From: Puteibacter caeruleilacunae
GTDB taxonomy: Bacteria > Bacteroidota > Bacteroidia > Bacteroidales > Prolixibacteraceae
DNA: 64,000 nt
Assembly (NCBI GenBank): GCA_005217565.1
Contig: SJCO01000004.1
Coordinates: 310,001-374,000 of the forward strand
Reading direction: 5' to 3'
How positions within the stretch are numbered: the first letter of the stretch is position 1; each line of letters opens with the position of its first letter. The notes beneath the pieces are model-generated. The model had not been told where the DNA came from. It did not search any database and saw only the letters and a program-made list of their open reading frames with translations. A program made the position numbers and the translations under genes. Shown one piece after another: positions 43,501 to 54,100 of this stretch.

Positions 43501-44742
43501 TTAAAACAATTTCTTTCCTTCGTCTATCATCTTCTTGCGACATAGAGCTTCAAGATAGTAATAGTCGGCATAATTCACCGGTTTATCTACATCTCCACCA
43601 TGAGGGATGCTACCCACACTATGCTTTAGCAAGAAATAAAAGTTCTCATCTTTTGATGCCATATATTCGTCAGAAGCTACATTCTTCAAAACATCATTGG
43701 CATAATTGTAATATTTTGCACCATCCTCAACATAAGTACTTAATTCAAGCAATGCTGAAGCAGCAATTGTTGCAGCTGAAACATCACGCAATGGCTCAGC
43801 ATACTTCGATGCATCATATTTCCACTCTGGAGTAAAACCGTCCTGATCAACATTATAATCCCAGAATGGAATCTTATCTTCAGGAATTGTAGGATAAGTC
43901 ATGATATAATTTGCAATGTTCTCGGCAAACTTCAAGAATTCAGGATTCTTTGTCTCACGGTAACACAGCGTATAACCATATAATCCCCAAGACTGTCCTC
44001 TTGCCCAGCTCGACTCATCAGTAAATCCCTGACATGTAGCTTTGTCTAAAACCTCTCCTGTGGTTTTATCGTAATCAACTACATGCACACAGCTATAATC
44101 ATCGCGATAATGATTCTTCATTGTTGTCATTGCGTGCTGTGTTGCAATATCTCTATACTTATTATTACCGCTCAATTTTGATGCTTCATATAAAAGCTCA
44201 AGATTCATCATATTATCGATAATTACAGGATAAAACCATTCAGTTTTTCCATCCCAAGCCTTACGATAATTCCATGACTTAATACATTTCACGGTATCGC
44301 TATATCTTTTACTCAACGATTCGGCAGTATTAATAACTACCTGCTCGTACTTTTTATCTTGTGTCAATCGCAATGCGTTTCCATAGCTACAATAAATCAT
44401 GAAACCCACATCGTGATTACCACTCCAATATTGAATCGTATCTAAAGCTTCTGTCCAACGAATAGCCTCATTCTTCCACTCCTCTTTCTTAGTCAGGTCA
44501 TACATATACCATAGGTTACCAGCAAAAAATCCACTGGTCCAGTTATAAATATTAACCGTCTTCAACTTGCCGTCGTCATACAATGTTCTAGGAACTTTAG
44601 TCACATCTGAATTTAATGCCAGAACTTTCTTGTATTGATTATCGGCTGCATCAATAACCTTAGAATATAAATCCTGGTGCTTCACCTGACTACATCCCAT
44701 AGCCAAAATTACGACTCCTAAACAGTAAATTAACTTCTTCAT
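43501..44742 (-). CDS. Unsaturated glucuronyl hydrolase, GH88
   Basis: A 413-residue lipoprotein (lipobox LAMGC, Cys17). GH88 enzymes remove the 4,5-unsaturated uronic acid left by polysaccharide lyases, by hydrating the double bond. Asp111 in WSGNHDVGF and Asp176 in VIIDNMMNLELL match the two essential aspartates. Further signs are NWTSGFFAGNLWYMYD and SSWARGQSWGLYGY of the alpha6/alpha6 barrel. Chondroitin-disaccharide hydrolases of Bacteroides have the same architecture. It is first gene of the enzyme block, behind a terminator and likely its own promoter. Confidence 0.93.
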   Translation of the reverse strand: MKKLIYCLGVVILAMGCSQVKHQDLYSKVIDAADNQYKKVLALNSDVTKVPRTLYDDGKLKTVNIYNWTSGFFAGNLWYMYDLTKKEEWKNEAIRWTEALDTIQYWSGNHDVGFMIYCSYGNALRLTQDKKYEQVVINTAESLSKRYSDTVKCIKSWNYRKAWDGKTEWFYPVIIDNMMNLELLYEASKLSGNNKYRDIATQHAMTTMKNHYRDDYSCVHVVDYDKTTGEVLDKATCQGFTDESSWARGQSWGLYGYTLCYRETKNPEFLKFAENIANYIMTYPTIPEDKIPFWDYNVDQDGFTPEWKYDASKYAEPLRDVSAATIAASALLELSTYVEDGAKYYNYANDVLKNVASDEYMASKDENFYFLLKHSVGSIPHGGDVDKPVNYADYYYLEALCRKKMIDEGKKLF

Positions 44743-44811
44743 TCTGCGCGATGATTTTAAAATTATTTTGATCTACACTTTATTTTCAACTAAAACAGAC
44801 TTTATCTGATT

Positions 44812-44847
44812 CAAAATTATCGAGAATAAAGAAGGATTTATGCCAAA
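44812..44847 (-). promoter_or_regulatory. Second candidate promoter for the GH88 enzyme block
   Basis: Minus strand TTTG (44847-44844), 24-base spacing, then TAATTTTG (44819-44812). The -7 octamer is the same as in the element at 44948-44941, but the spacing is slightly long. It would give a leader of about 60 bases. Confidence 0.35.
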
Positions 44848-44940
44848 TATCATTCAGAGTGTATCACAGATAATTCAACGCTATTACAAATTAATCAAAA
44901 TGCGTAAAAACACGAGTACAACTATTGTTCACAATGTGTG

Positions 44941-44968
44941 CAAAATTATACTGAACGATTTTTGCCAA
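44941..44968 (-). promoter_or_regulatory. Candidate promoter for the GH88 enzyme block
   Basis: Minus strand TTG (44968-44966), 17 bases, then TAATTTTG (44948-44941), matching the TTG/TAnnTTTG pattern. It lies directly behind the terminator of the SusC/SusD transcript and would give a leader of about 190 bases. Confidence 0.45.
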
Positions 44969-44998
44969 TAAAAAAAGTGCACAGAGTATGTGCACTTT
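44969..44998 (-). terminator. Rho-independent terminator after the SusC/SusD/lipoprotein genes
   Basis: The 10-bp perfect stem AAAGTGCACA (44974-44983) / TGTGCACTTT (44989-44998) has a 5-base loop. On the minus strand it is followed by TTTTTTT. Confidence 0.85.
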
Positions 44999-45137
44999 AA
45001 CTAAACAGTACTAACATGAATAACAATATTCATTAACTAAATTACAAGTATTTGGATAAACTAATAAAAAACAATGTTCCTTGAGAAATATCCAGTTTCT
45101 CTGCTGGATATTTAAAACCAACATCTACCTCTCCAAT

Positions 45138-46112
45138 CTAACCTTCACTATTTACTTCAGTAACGGTTATGGTCTTCTCTACTACATCTTGTTTTAAACG
45201 ATTATCCACATAGTCCCAGGTTGAAACTACAAATGTTGCAGTATAGGTACCTGGCTGACTATATTTGTAAGAAAATGTTTTGTTGGTCTCATTAATGTTT
45301 TTGATCGTAATTCCCTTATCTGGATTTACAGGAACGATATTGGTAGAAAAATCAAGCGGACTAAAAATCATCCAATCTTCATTTTCTGATGTCCCTTTAC
45401 TCTCTCCCATACCAAACGATCCCTTGTATTTTGATGATGTTTGTTTTTTCCAGGTTAAATCGTTCCCATCAGCACTGATTACTGAGATACCTTCATTGGA
45501 TAAAAAATCATAATGAGATACACTATTATCAACACCTTCTACCTCTGCCACGATATTCAGATCGTACATATACCAATATTTCTGACGGGCACCAATCTCG
45601 CTACATTCATATTTGAATGCAAAATAAGTATTCGCCCCTGAGATTCCTTCAAGACTAATTTCTTCGCTGCGATTACGAGTTCCAATACTCTTATTATCGA
45701 CAGTTCCCCAATGAGCTTCCGAATAATCTGCTGCTGCAGGATCGCTCGTTGTAACAACAGTCCAGGTAGCTGTTCCAGGATCTCCCGCTCCATCATAGTC
45801 TACGGAATACAACAATGACACAATCCCTGTTTCCATTGTTCCGCCACGGTTAAAAGCCTCAAATTTTAATCTTGGAGTACCTGCTTCAGTTTCTACTCTG
45901 TCCTTATTTACATATTCATGTCCTTTTTCTCCAGAGTAAAGCACAATCAAATCAGCATCACCAGCGTACTTAAACTCTACCTCTTCACCAACTTCAATAG
46001 TTGTTTTGTTCAAGATAACATCCCCTTTAGGAGCATCTATCTCCTCTTCGCACGAATAGCAGCAGGCAATCAGTGCAAAGATCAATACGGTTATATAATT
46101 TCTTTTAATCAT
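45138..46112 (-). CDS. DUF5017-like surface lipoprotein of the PUL
   Basis: A 324-residue lipoprotein; the lipobox region IACCYSC gives a Cys near residue 21. The domain opens GDVILNKTTIEVGEEVEFKY and YSGEKGHEYVN, typical of DUF5017-type proteins next to SusD. The end (GTYTATFVVSTWDY, KTITVTEV) resembles a PKD/Ig-like strand pair. By position and lipid anchor it is the likely accessory surface glycan-binding protein in place of SusE/SusF. It is 11 bases downstream of susD and is the last gene before a strong terminator. Confidence 0.78.
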   Translation of the reverse strand: MIKRNYITVLIFALIACCYSCEEEIDAPKGDVILNKTTIEVGEEVEFKYAGDADLIVLYSGEKGHEYVNKDRVETEAGTPRLKFEAFNRGGTMETGIVSLLYSVDYDGAGDPGTATWTVVTTSDPAAADYSEAHWGTVDNKSIGTRNRSEEISLEGISGANTYFAFKYECSEIGARQKYWYMYDLNIVAEVEGVDNSVSHYDFLSNEGISVISADGNDLTWKKQTSSKYKGSFGMGESKGTSENEDWMIFSPLDFSTNIVPVNPDKGITIKNINETNKTFSYKYSQPGTYTATFVVSTWDYVDNRLKQDVVEKTITVTEVNSEG

Positions 46113-46123
46113 TTTCGCTAAGT

Positions 46124-47740
46124 TTAGTATCCTTGATTTTGTGTCAAATTGCCATTCATATCAATCTCATTCTGCGGAATAGCAAATAATACATGATGAG
46201 GCTGAACATTATCCCAGCAATATCCTCTTTCTGATCCACTTAATGAACGTACCGTGGCATACAGCTCTCCCCAACGTACCAAGTCATTACGTCGATGACC
46301 TTCGCCTGCCAATTCTCTCAATCGCTCATCTTTAAGCAAGTATCTAAAATCTTCTTCGTTCATTGCTGCATAATCGTAGTTCAACGACTCTCCAAACACA
46401 GGCTCATCATCAAGTTGAGTCATATTTCCCTCATCATCAAACTGACGGAAAGCCCTTTGACGCACCTGTGCCATTACATCATTAGCAAGTGCACTACGAC
46501 CAGTTCCATTTAATTCATTTTCAGCTTCGGCATAAATTAACAACACATCAGCATAACGAATTACCGGATAGTTTATACCCGTAAGGTTATAGTGGTAGGC
46601 TCCATTTGAATTTTCCTTACGATACTTACAAAGCGCCCAATCTTTCTGCTCCTTGTAATTACCATCAGCATCAACACTAGGGCGAGCTGAACCATCTAAT
46701 TTATAAGGTACAGCAGTTTGATGATAGCGACTATCTGCAATGGATGCATCGTAACCCGATCCATTTTCACCATATACCATACGTAAAGTCTTGGTAGCTT
46801 TTGCATAAGCATAACCACCACCAAAGTTCTTTCCATCAACACCACCTGGACCTTTAGAAGTAGGAATACCCATCCAGGTACCGATATTGTTCCCTGTAGC
46901 AGGTCCGGCAGTATAAGCTATTTCAAAAATACACTCCTTATAATCGAAGATATCCTTTTTGATATTGTCCCAGATTTTAGGGAAACTAGGATTCAACTGA
47001 TGAAAACCAAGATCAATTAAAGCTTTCGCTTCTGCGGCAGCATCAGTCCATTTGCTTGTATCTTCCAATGGTTTTCCAGCCATGGTTGCATACACTTTAG
47101 CAAGAATAGCCATCGCTGCATTTTTACTGGCTCTACCACCATCACCTTGTCCCATATCAGCAAGTGCAAGCAATGAAGTTTTGGCGTAATTAAGATCATC
47201 AATAATAAATTGATAAACATCAGTAAGGTTATCGCGTGAAACAGCATTTAACTCTTCCAGAGTCATCACCTTATCAACGATAGGTAATTCTCCAAACAGA
47301 CGTACCAATTCGAAATAAACCAAGCCTCTGATAAACCGTGCTTGTCCGATTACACTTGCTTTATAATCATCGTCGAAATTACCTGGTTCAACTTGTTCTA
47401 TGAATTTATTAATCGCATAGATCGTTTTATATCCCAGTAACCATGTTTTAGATATCGTTCCTGTTGTTGGAGTAATATTATAATTCATGTATGATGAATT
47501 TGCCTTCACCCAATAACCAGCATCAGTTCCCAGATCGGCCTGCTGACTGATATACATTCCATATAGATCGGCATCAGCAATTAACGAATAAATCCCCGTT
47601 AAAGCGGTTTCAACATCACTTCTGTTCTGATAGAAATTATCAACTGTAAGAAATGACTTAGGATCCTCGTCCAGAACATCTGAACAACTTGTCATTGCAA
47701 GTCCCAGAGTCACCATTAATCCTATTATTATATTCTTCAT
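46124..47740 (-). CDS. SusD-like nutrient-binding lipoprotein
   Basis: A 538-residue outer-membrane lipoprotein (lipobox AMTSC, Cys19). SusD proteins cap the SusC channel and bind the glycan before import. The start CSDVLDEDPKSFLTVDNFYQN is typical. Four TPR-like helix pairs follow, with ARFIRGLVYFELVRLFGELPIV and YPVIRYADVLLIYAEAENELNG, and the C-terminal DERLRELAGEGHRRNDLVRWG is the family end motif. It lies 110 bases downstream of susC. Confidence 0.95.
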   Translation of the reverse strand: MKNIIIGLMVTLGLAMTSCSDVLDEDPKSFLTVDNFYQNRSDVETALTGIYSLIADADLYGMYISQQADLGTDAGYWVKANSSYMNYNITPTTGTISKTWLLGYKTIYAINKFIEQVEPGNFDDDYKASVIGQARFIRGLVYFELVRLFGELPIVDKVMTLEELNAVSRDNLTDVYQFIIDDLNYAKTSLLALADMGQGDGGRASKNAAMAILAKVYATMAGKPLEDTSKWTDAAAEAKALIDLGFHQLNPSFPKIWDNIKKDIFDYKECIFEIAYTAGPATGNNIGTWMGIPTSKGPGGVDGKNFGGGYAYAKATKTLRMVYGENGSGYDASIADSRYHQTAVPYKLDGSARPSVDADGNYKEQKDWALCKYRKENSNGAYHYNLTGINYPVIRYADVLLIYAEAENELNGTGRSALANDVMAQVRQRAFRQFDDEGNMTQLDDEPVFGESLNYDYAAMNEEDFRYLLKDERLRELAGEGHRRNDLVRWGELYATVRSLSGSERGYCWDNVQPHHVLFAIPQNEIDMNGNLTQNQGY

Positions 47741-47850
47741 TCTTTAAAGATTATTAGATTTATAGATTATAAGATTTTAGGCAGAGAGCCACATTTGAAG
47801 CGATGATCCGTTAAAATCAATCACCATGGTAGCATTGCCATAAAACTCTG

Positions 47851-50800
47851 TTACAATTTCACTTTTAAACCAAATGTTACAACACTTGCCGAAGGATAAG
47901 CACCAAAGTCAACTCCCTTGATCAAACCTTTCTTAGGAGAGCTTGTAGCATCGGCATGCACATCAGGATCAAGTCCTGAGTAGTTCGTTAGGGTCCACAA
48001 ATTCTGACCGCTCACATATACCTTCAATGATGAAATTCCTAATCGCTTTACAAACTTCTTCTTAAAGTTATAACCAAGGTTAACTGTCTTCAAGCGCAAG
48101 TAAGAACCATCTTCGATAACGCGATCACTATAATAGTGTGTTTTATTTCCTCCTTCACGGAACATATCTGTATTTTGATTTCCTGGATCAACAACTTGTC
48201 CTTCATCGTCATACTTGATAGGTTGCCATCGATCTAAAACAGTTGCATACTGATTGGCTTTGCCATCCAAAGACTCCATGCGATAGCGATTCGCATTTAA
48301 GATATCATTACCATACGACCACTCGAAGAATACACTTAGATCGAAGTTTCCGTAAGAAAAACTGTTATTGATTCCACCATAATGAACTGGGTTACCATTA
48401 CCGATAATCGTTTGATCGTTGGTATCGATTTTACCATCTCCGTTCAGGTCTTTATACTTAATATCTCCTGGTTTAGCACCAGTACTTGAAACAGGTACGT
48501 TGCGCTTAACAGAGTACGACGTTTGTGCACCTTCTCCAGTAGTATCAAAATCATCATAGTTATATACACCATCCCATACATAACCATACATGGTTCCAAT
48601 AGCCTCACCCTTCTTCACGATAAAAGCGTTACCAGCTTTAAAGTATTTACGATTGATAAAGAATGCCTCTTGTCCTTGAGCCAAGTCGATAATCTTACTG
48701 CGATTAGCAGAGATGTTAAAATCGGTACTCCACTTAAAATTCTTCTTATTGATGTTGACAGTCGATAAGATTAACTCTACTCCCTGGTTTTCGATTGTCC
48801 CCATATTCATCATCATCGATCCAAAACCAGATACATTAATGATATTTCCATCGAGCAACATATCGTTTGTACGCTTATGGTAATAATCCAAAACCACAGA
48901 TACGCGGTTATCAAATAAACCAAGATCAAGACCAGCATCAAACTGACGGGTAGTCTCCCAGGTAAGATCACTATTAGATAAACTTGCAGGAACAGCTCCT
49001 ACCACTGTACCATTTCCAAAGCCATACTTCGTGATATTCATGCGAGCCATAGAATCATAAGGATCTAAACGCAGGTTACCTGTTTCACCGAAACTTGCAC
49101 GAATCTTTGCATTCGACAAAAATCCTAAGGATTCCATAAATGGCTCCTCAGATAAACGCCACGAAATTGCCGCAGAAGGGAAAGCCGACCATTTATTACC
49201 ATCAGCAAAACGAGATGAGCCATCAGAACGGAAAGCAACAGTAAAAAGGTACTTATTATTGAAGATGTAGTTTACGCGTCCAAGGTACGACAACATACTC
49301 CACTCTTTATAGCTTGAGGTAGGAGCATCAAATGAAGTACCTACGCTCATATCATTGTATCCTAAGTTAAAGAATGCAAAGTCACTGGTTGAAGTTCCTA
49401 AACGTTCTTCATTCCACTTTTCAAAAGTCAATCCGGCAACAGCATTGATGTCATGCTTACCAACCTTCTTTTTAAATGTCACAGTATTAGAGTTCACAAT
49501 CGACTCAGATTTACGATACGATTGAACTGCTCTACCATTTTTAATCTTACCATAGTATGAAGGAGGTGTATCGAATTGTTTGGTGTGAGATATCACTCCA
49601 TTTCGTCCAATAGTAGAACGTAATACTAAATCAGGAGTAATTTTATAATTAATCGCACCATTTACGTTAAAGATCTCCTTCTCGGTGACCTTATCGGTAG
49701 CCTTTATCGCAGCCAATGGATTCGTAGATAATTCCTCATCAAGGTAAATATCATCGTCTTCATTAGTATTAGCTGGAATATATGGTCTCGCTGTTTTTGC
49801 TTTAGTATACAACTTATCGTTTGTAGTACCACTTAAAGAAGGCGCACCAAACTGATCGGTTTTGGTATATGAAAGGCTCAAATCAACCGATAGTTTATCA
49901 TTAACCTTTTGATCGAGATTCAAACGACCATTGTATTTCTCATACCCGCTATATAATACAATACCTTCCTGATTCTGATAGCTCACAGAAGCACTATAGC
50001 GAGTCTTTTTTGAACCGCCTCTTAATCCAACCCTATGATTCTGAATTGCAGCATTGCGCAAAATACGATCCATCCAATTCACAGCAACCGAGTCGCCATA
50101 GGTCTCATACAAAGCATACACCTCATCATTAGGATAACGTTCATGCATCAACTCTCCCCACTCTCTTGCTGATAGAAGTTCAGGAAAGTCGGTAGGCTTA
50201 ATTTGCATTCCATAATAGCCATCATACGAAATCTCAGTACTTTCATCATTCTTACCTTTCTTTGTAGTAATAAGCACAACACCATTCGCACCACGAGCTC
50301 CATAAATAGATGTAGACGAAGCATCCTTCAAAACCGATACAGACTCAATATCGTTAGGATCAATCGATTCAATTGCATCTTCTCCTTCCCCCATTGGGAA
50401 ACCATCAACCACATATAAAGGAGTATTATTTCCACCTAATGAAGAACCTCCACGGATCTCTATCGACATCCCTTCACCTGGACGACCGTCCATTGAAGTA
50501 ATACGCACACCAGCAGCACGCCCCATCAATGCTTGCTCTACATTTACCACCGGAGCCTTTTGCAAATCATCAGCACCAACAGAAACAACAGCACCAGTTA
50601 GATCGGCTTTTTTCATGCTACCATAACCAACGGCAACCACCTCTTCCAACTGATGAAAGTCTTCCGACAACTCAACATTCAATTCCTTTTGCCCCTTAAG
50701 TTTCACCTCTTTTGTTGCAAAACCAATGAATGTATACACCAAAATTGAACCATCTTTTACCTTAATAGTATAGTTACCATCAAAATCGGTAACGGTTCCA

Positions 50801-50973
50801 TTGGTTGTTCCTTTAACAATCACATTAGCACCAGGAATTGATTCCCCTTTGCCATCTGTCACTTTTCCTTTAACGGTAATATCCTGAGCGAATAATACCG
50901 AAGGAATAAACAGTAACAGTCCACACAAAACCATTAGCTGTTTCTTAAATCTTCCTCTCAATATTTGTCTCAT
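47851..50973 (-). CDS. SusC/RagA-family TonB-dependent glycan transporter
   Basis: A 1040-residue outer-membrane channel that imports oligosaccharides with SusD, energised by TonB. A carboxypeptidase-D-like domain covers about 32-105 (ITVKGKVTDGKGESIPGANVIVKGT). The plug carries EEVVAVGYGSMKKADLTGAV, ALMGRAAGVRITS, GVVLITTKKG and SVLKDASSTSIYGARGANG, followed by the beta-barrel. No STN domain is present, consistent with HTCS control rather than an anti-sigma system. I place the start at ATG 50973 (MRQILRGRFKKQL, then signal peptide): the in-frame GTG at 51000 would sit directly at the likely transcription start (-7 element TAGATTTG at 51012-51005). Confidence 0.94.
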   Translation of the reverse strand: MRQILRGRFKKQLMVLCGLLLFIPSVLFAQDITVKGKVTDGKGESIPGANVIVKGTTNGTVTDFDGNYTIKVKDGSILVYTFIGFATKEVKLKGQKELNVELSEDFHQLEEVVAVGYGSMKKADLTGAVVSVGADDLQKAPVVNVEQALMGRAAGVRITSMDGRPGEGMSIEIRGGSSLGGNNTPLYVVDGFPMGEGEDAIESIDPNDIESVSVLKDASSTSIYGARGANGVVLITTKKGKNDESTEISYDGYYGMQIKPTDFPELLSAREWGELMHERYPNDEVYALYETYGDSVAVNWMDRILRNAAIQNHRVGLRGGSKKTRYSASVSYQNQEGIVLYSGYEKYNGRLNLDQKVNDKLSVDLSLSYTKTDQFGAPSLSGTTNDKLYTKAKTARPYIPANTNEDDDIYLDEELSTNPLAAIKATDKVTEKEIFNVNGAINYKITPDLVLRSTIGRNGVISHTKQFDTPPSYYGKIKNGRAVQSYRKSESIVNSNTVTFKKKVGKHDINAVAGLTFEKWNEERLGTSTSDFAFFNLGYNDMSVGTSFDAPTSSYKEWSMLSYLGRVNYIFNNKYLFTVAFRSDGSSRFADGNKWSAFPSAAISWRLSEEPFMESLGFLSNAKIRASFGETGNLRLDPYDSMARMNITKYGFGNGTVVGAVPASLSNSDLTWETTRQFDAGLDLGLFDNRVSVVLDYYHKRTNDMLLDGNIINVSGFGSMMMNMGTIENQGVELILSTVNINKKNFKWSTDFNISANRSKIIDLAQGQEAFFINRKYFKAGNAFIVKKGEAIGTMYGYVWDGVYNYDDFDTTGEGAQTSYSVKRNVPVSSTGAKPGDIKYKDLNGDGKIDTNDQTIIGNGNPVHYGGINNSFSYGNFDLSVFFEWSYGNDILNANRYRMESLDGKANQYATVLDRWQPIKYDDEGQVVDPGNQNTDMFREGGNKTHYYSDRVIEDGSYLRLKTVNLGYNFKKKFVKRLGISSLKVYVSGQNLWTLTNYSGLDPDVHADATSSPKKGLIKGVDFGAYPSASVVTFGLKVKL

Positions 50974-51004
50974 AAAGGTTTGGATTTTATAAAAATTCAC
51001 ATAG

Positions 51005-51012
51005 CAAATCTA
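51005..51012 (-). promoter_or_regulatory. Candidate -7 element of the SusC/SusD promoter
   Basis: The minus strand reads TAGATTTG, matching TAnnTTTG, about 32 bases before the chosen susC ATG. A TTTG lies further upstream with a long 26-base spacing. Such weak promoters are usual for regulator-activated loci. The HTCS probably binds within the 164-base gap between it and susC. Confidence 0.4.
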
Positions 51013-51176
51013 TCCAAACACCAAACCTTCGTCTCGCACAAATCACTCAGTAAAGGCTACTGATGTGTCAATCATCAAAATAATTCGTCCGTTACAACAG
51101 GAAAATTGTCCAAACAACTGTCCGCAAGCTTCTTAAAAAGTCGATTATTAAAGGCATTCAGCCCTATTAATTGATT

Positions 51177-54100
51177 TTATGCGTTATTCTCTTGGTACTC
51201 CTTGGGAAGGATACCAAACTCTTTTTTAAAGCTGGATGCAAAATATGATGGCGTACTAAAACCAACCTGGTAAGCTACTTCAGAAATTGTAATATTGCTA
51301 TTTTTTAGTAATTCAGCAGCCTTCTGCAAACGGATATAACGAATAAACTCCTTGCTTCCCTTTCCTGCGATAGAGGTTATCTTTCGATATAAGGTACTTC
51401 TACTAAGTCCCAATTCAGTCGCCAAAAACTCAGTACTCACTTCCGGATTATCAAGATTAGCATGAATTACATCAATTACCTGCTCAATAAACTGACGATC
51501 GACATCATTGAGTTTTAACTCAGCTGCCTCAATTGTCTCAACTTGCTTAAACTGATTATGTAACTGCCCTCTTAATTTATCGAGATTCGCCAACTGAGCT
51601 CTCAGAAAGCGCATTTTGAAAGGCTTAGCCAGATATACATCGGCACCAATTTCCATTCCTTTGATTCCATCTTCATCTGAATCTTTTGCAGTAAGTAATA
51701 CAAACGGAATATGAGAAGTATTGATATCGTTTTTCACACGACTACAAAACTCAAAGCCATCCATTACTGGCATCATCACATCAGAGATAATCAAATCCAC
51801 CCTTTCTTTAGTCAATATATCCAATCCTTGCTGCCCATCTTCCGCTGTTAAAACATTGTACTGTGCTGACAGTGCATCAGCAAGAAAAGCACGTAGATCA
51901 ACACTATCATCCACCAATAACAGGACTGGTAAACTATTCTCGACTGTAGACTGCGTTTCTTGTACAGGTTCTACTTCATAGGAATAATCAGGAATGTCAT
52001 GAATAGTAGGAATTACAGTATCACCTGTTAACCTTGGAAGCCTTATTTTGAATGTTGTCCCTCCGGCATCATCCGATTTTACAGTGATAGTTCCATTATG
52101 AAGTTCAATCAATTCTTTGGTCAGCGCTAAACCAATTCCAGATCCTTTGAGCTTACTTTCATCAGTTGGATGCACCTGGTAAAATTGATCGAATACATGT
52201 TCTATTTGCTCTTTAGGAATACCTCGTCCTGAATCCTCAACGTCAATGCATAACTCCTCTACTCCATCGCACACATAAACACAAATCTGGTCGCCCTTTT
52301 CTGAAAACTTAATGGCGTTCCCTAGAAGGTTATAAATAACACTCGACATCTTTAGCCAATCGAAGTTCCACATTGTGACTGAGGGATCAAATTTTGTCTT
52401 CACATGAATTCCCTTTCGCTCGGCTACCTCACTAAAAGCCACCAATTGAGCATCAATAAACTCACGTACATTTACCTCTTCTGAATTAAGCACCAAAGCC
52501 CCATGCTCTGCTTTTCTAAAATCAAGGATTGTATTAATCAGGTTCAGCAATCGAGCAGCATTTCGACGGGTAATCTCTAGTAATTTCTTCTTTTTATGAT
52601 CCTGCTCGCCTTCATATAATTCATCTATAGGACCAGAAATAAGAGAAAGGGGAGTTCTAAAATCATGAGAAATATTGGTAAAAATATTCAGTTTTAACTG
52701 AGCTAAGGCTTTTTCCTGTGCCTTTTCCATCTCTGCCAAACGTAGTTTTTCCTTTGCCCTAATTCTCTCATGCATTATATTTCTACTTAGAAGAATTAGT
52801 CCGATAACAACCACAATATACCCAGTATAAGCCCACCAGGTTTTCCACCATGGAGGATTGATTTTAAATGAGACTGTTGCCACTTTGTTACTCCAATAGC
52901 CATCAGGATTGGCAACTTTTACCTCAAAACGATACTCACCAGGCAATAAATTAGAATAACTGGCAATGCCTGTCTTTGTTCGTTTCCATTGCTTATCAAA
53001 TCCATTCAATCGGTAACGATACTCAAGTTTACCTGGGGCACCATAAAAATAGCTAAGGAATTTAAACGATATCGCACTTTCGCGATGTGATAAATTCAGC
53101 TCCTGCCAGCCATTTTGCATCTTAAGGTATTGCCCTTTTTGCAATTCATATCTTACACTCTTATTCAACACCTTAATATCGTCAATACCTATTTTAAAGT
53201 TAGTGGTATCATCAGCTAACTCCTCCGGATTGAAAAAAGTAACACCCTTTATTGAGCCAAAATACAGATTCCCATCTTGCTGATATGTCGCATCAACAGT
53301 AAACTGATTCGTAGGTAAACCATCGGCAATATCATAGGTTTTATGCTGCTTAAAGTCCTTATCAAAGGTCATCAATCCTGCGTTGGTTGAGATCCAAAGT
53401 CGATCTTCCTTCTCCAAAATTCCATAAATCGTATTATTAACCAATCCGTCGTGAACAGTGTAAATTTGGAAGGAATCTCTTTTCTCCGTTAATCTTATTA
53501 ATCCACTTCCCATTGTACCAATCCACATATTGCGATGAGAATCTTCATAATAGCATAAAATTCTTGAAGAGCTTAATTGTTGTACTTCTTCCAGATCAAT
53601 ACCTCCAACATATGCTGAAAATCTTCCAGAAGAAGGATCATAGACCAATAGTTTTTTTGCTCCTGAACAATATATCCTTCCTTCTTGATCTTCGCCTATA
53701 GAAGTCAAACGTTTTATATCATACGTCTTCCAAGGCATCTCCTTCTCGACATATCTTCCCCCTAATTTGTGCAAAACAATTGGCTTTGCATTAAATGCTC
53801 CTACCCAAATATTACCCTGGGTATCGCGATGCATCGTCGCAACATCTAAATTATCAGGACCTACGTTCAATTTCTGCAGTCTCTTCGTCCTGAATTCATA
53901 ATGATAGATCCCTTTACGATGGGTTCCAATGAAGACACCTCCTGCACCATCATTACAAAAGCCATGGATGTTAGCATTCTTTAAAGGAGTCTGTTTAAAA
54001 CGAGATATAGTACCACCTCGTTCATCATATACAGCAATACCACTTCCCTGAGTACCAATCCAAAGTTTATCATCATCGACCTTAGTTATACCCCAAATAG

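Larger units (their letters stand above)
44743..45137. other. 395-base spacer splitting the PUL into two transcripts
   Basis: No gene is seen. It contains the terminator at 44969-44998 for the SusC/SusD side and two promoter-like elements for the GH88 side (44941-44968 and 44812-44847). Confidence 0.6.

Noticed and set aside
43446-43835. 129-codon plus-strand frame over the GH88 C-terminus
   Set aside because: Antisense to GH88 and rich in His/Ser/Leu runs typical of shadows.
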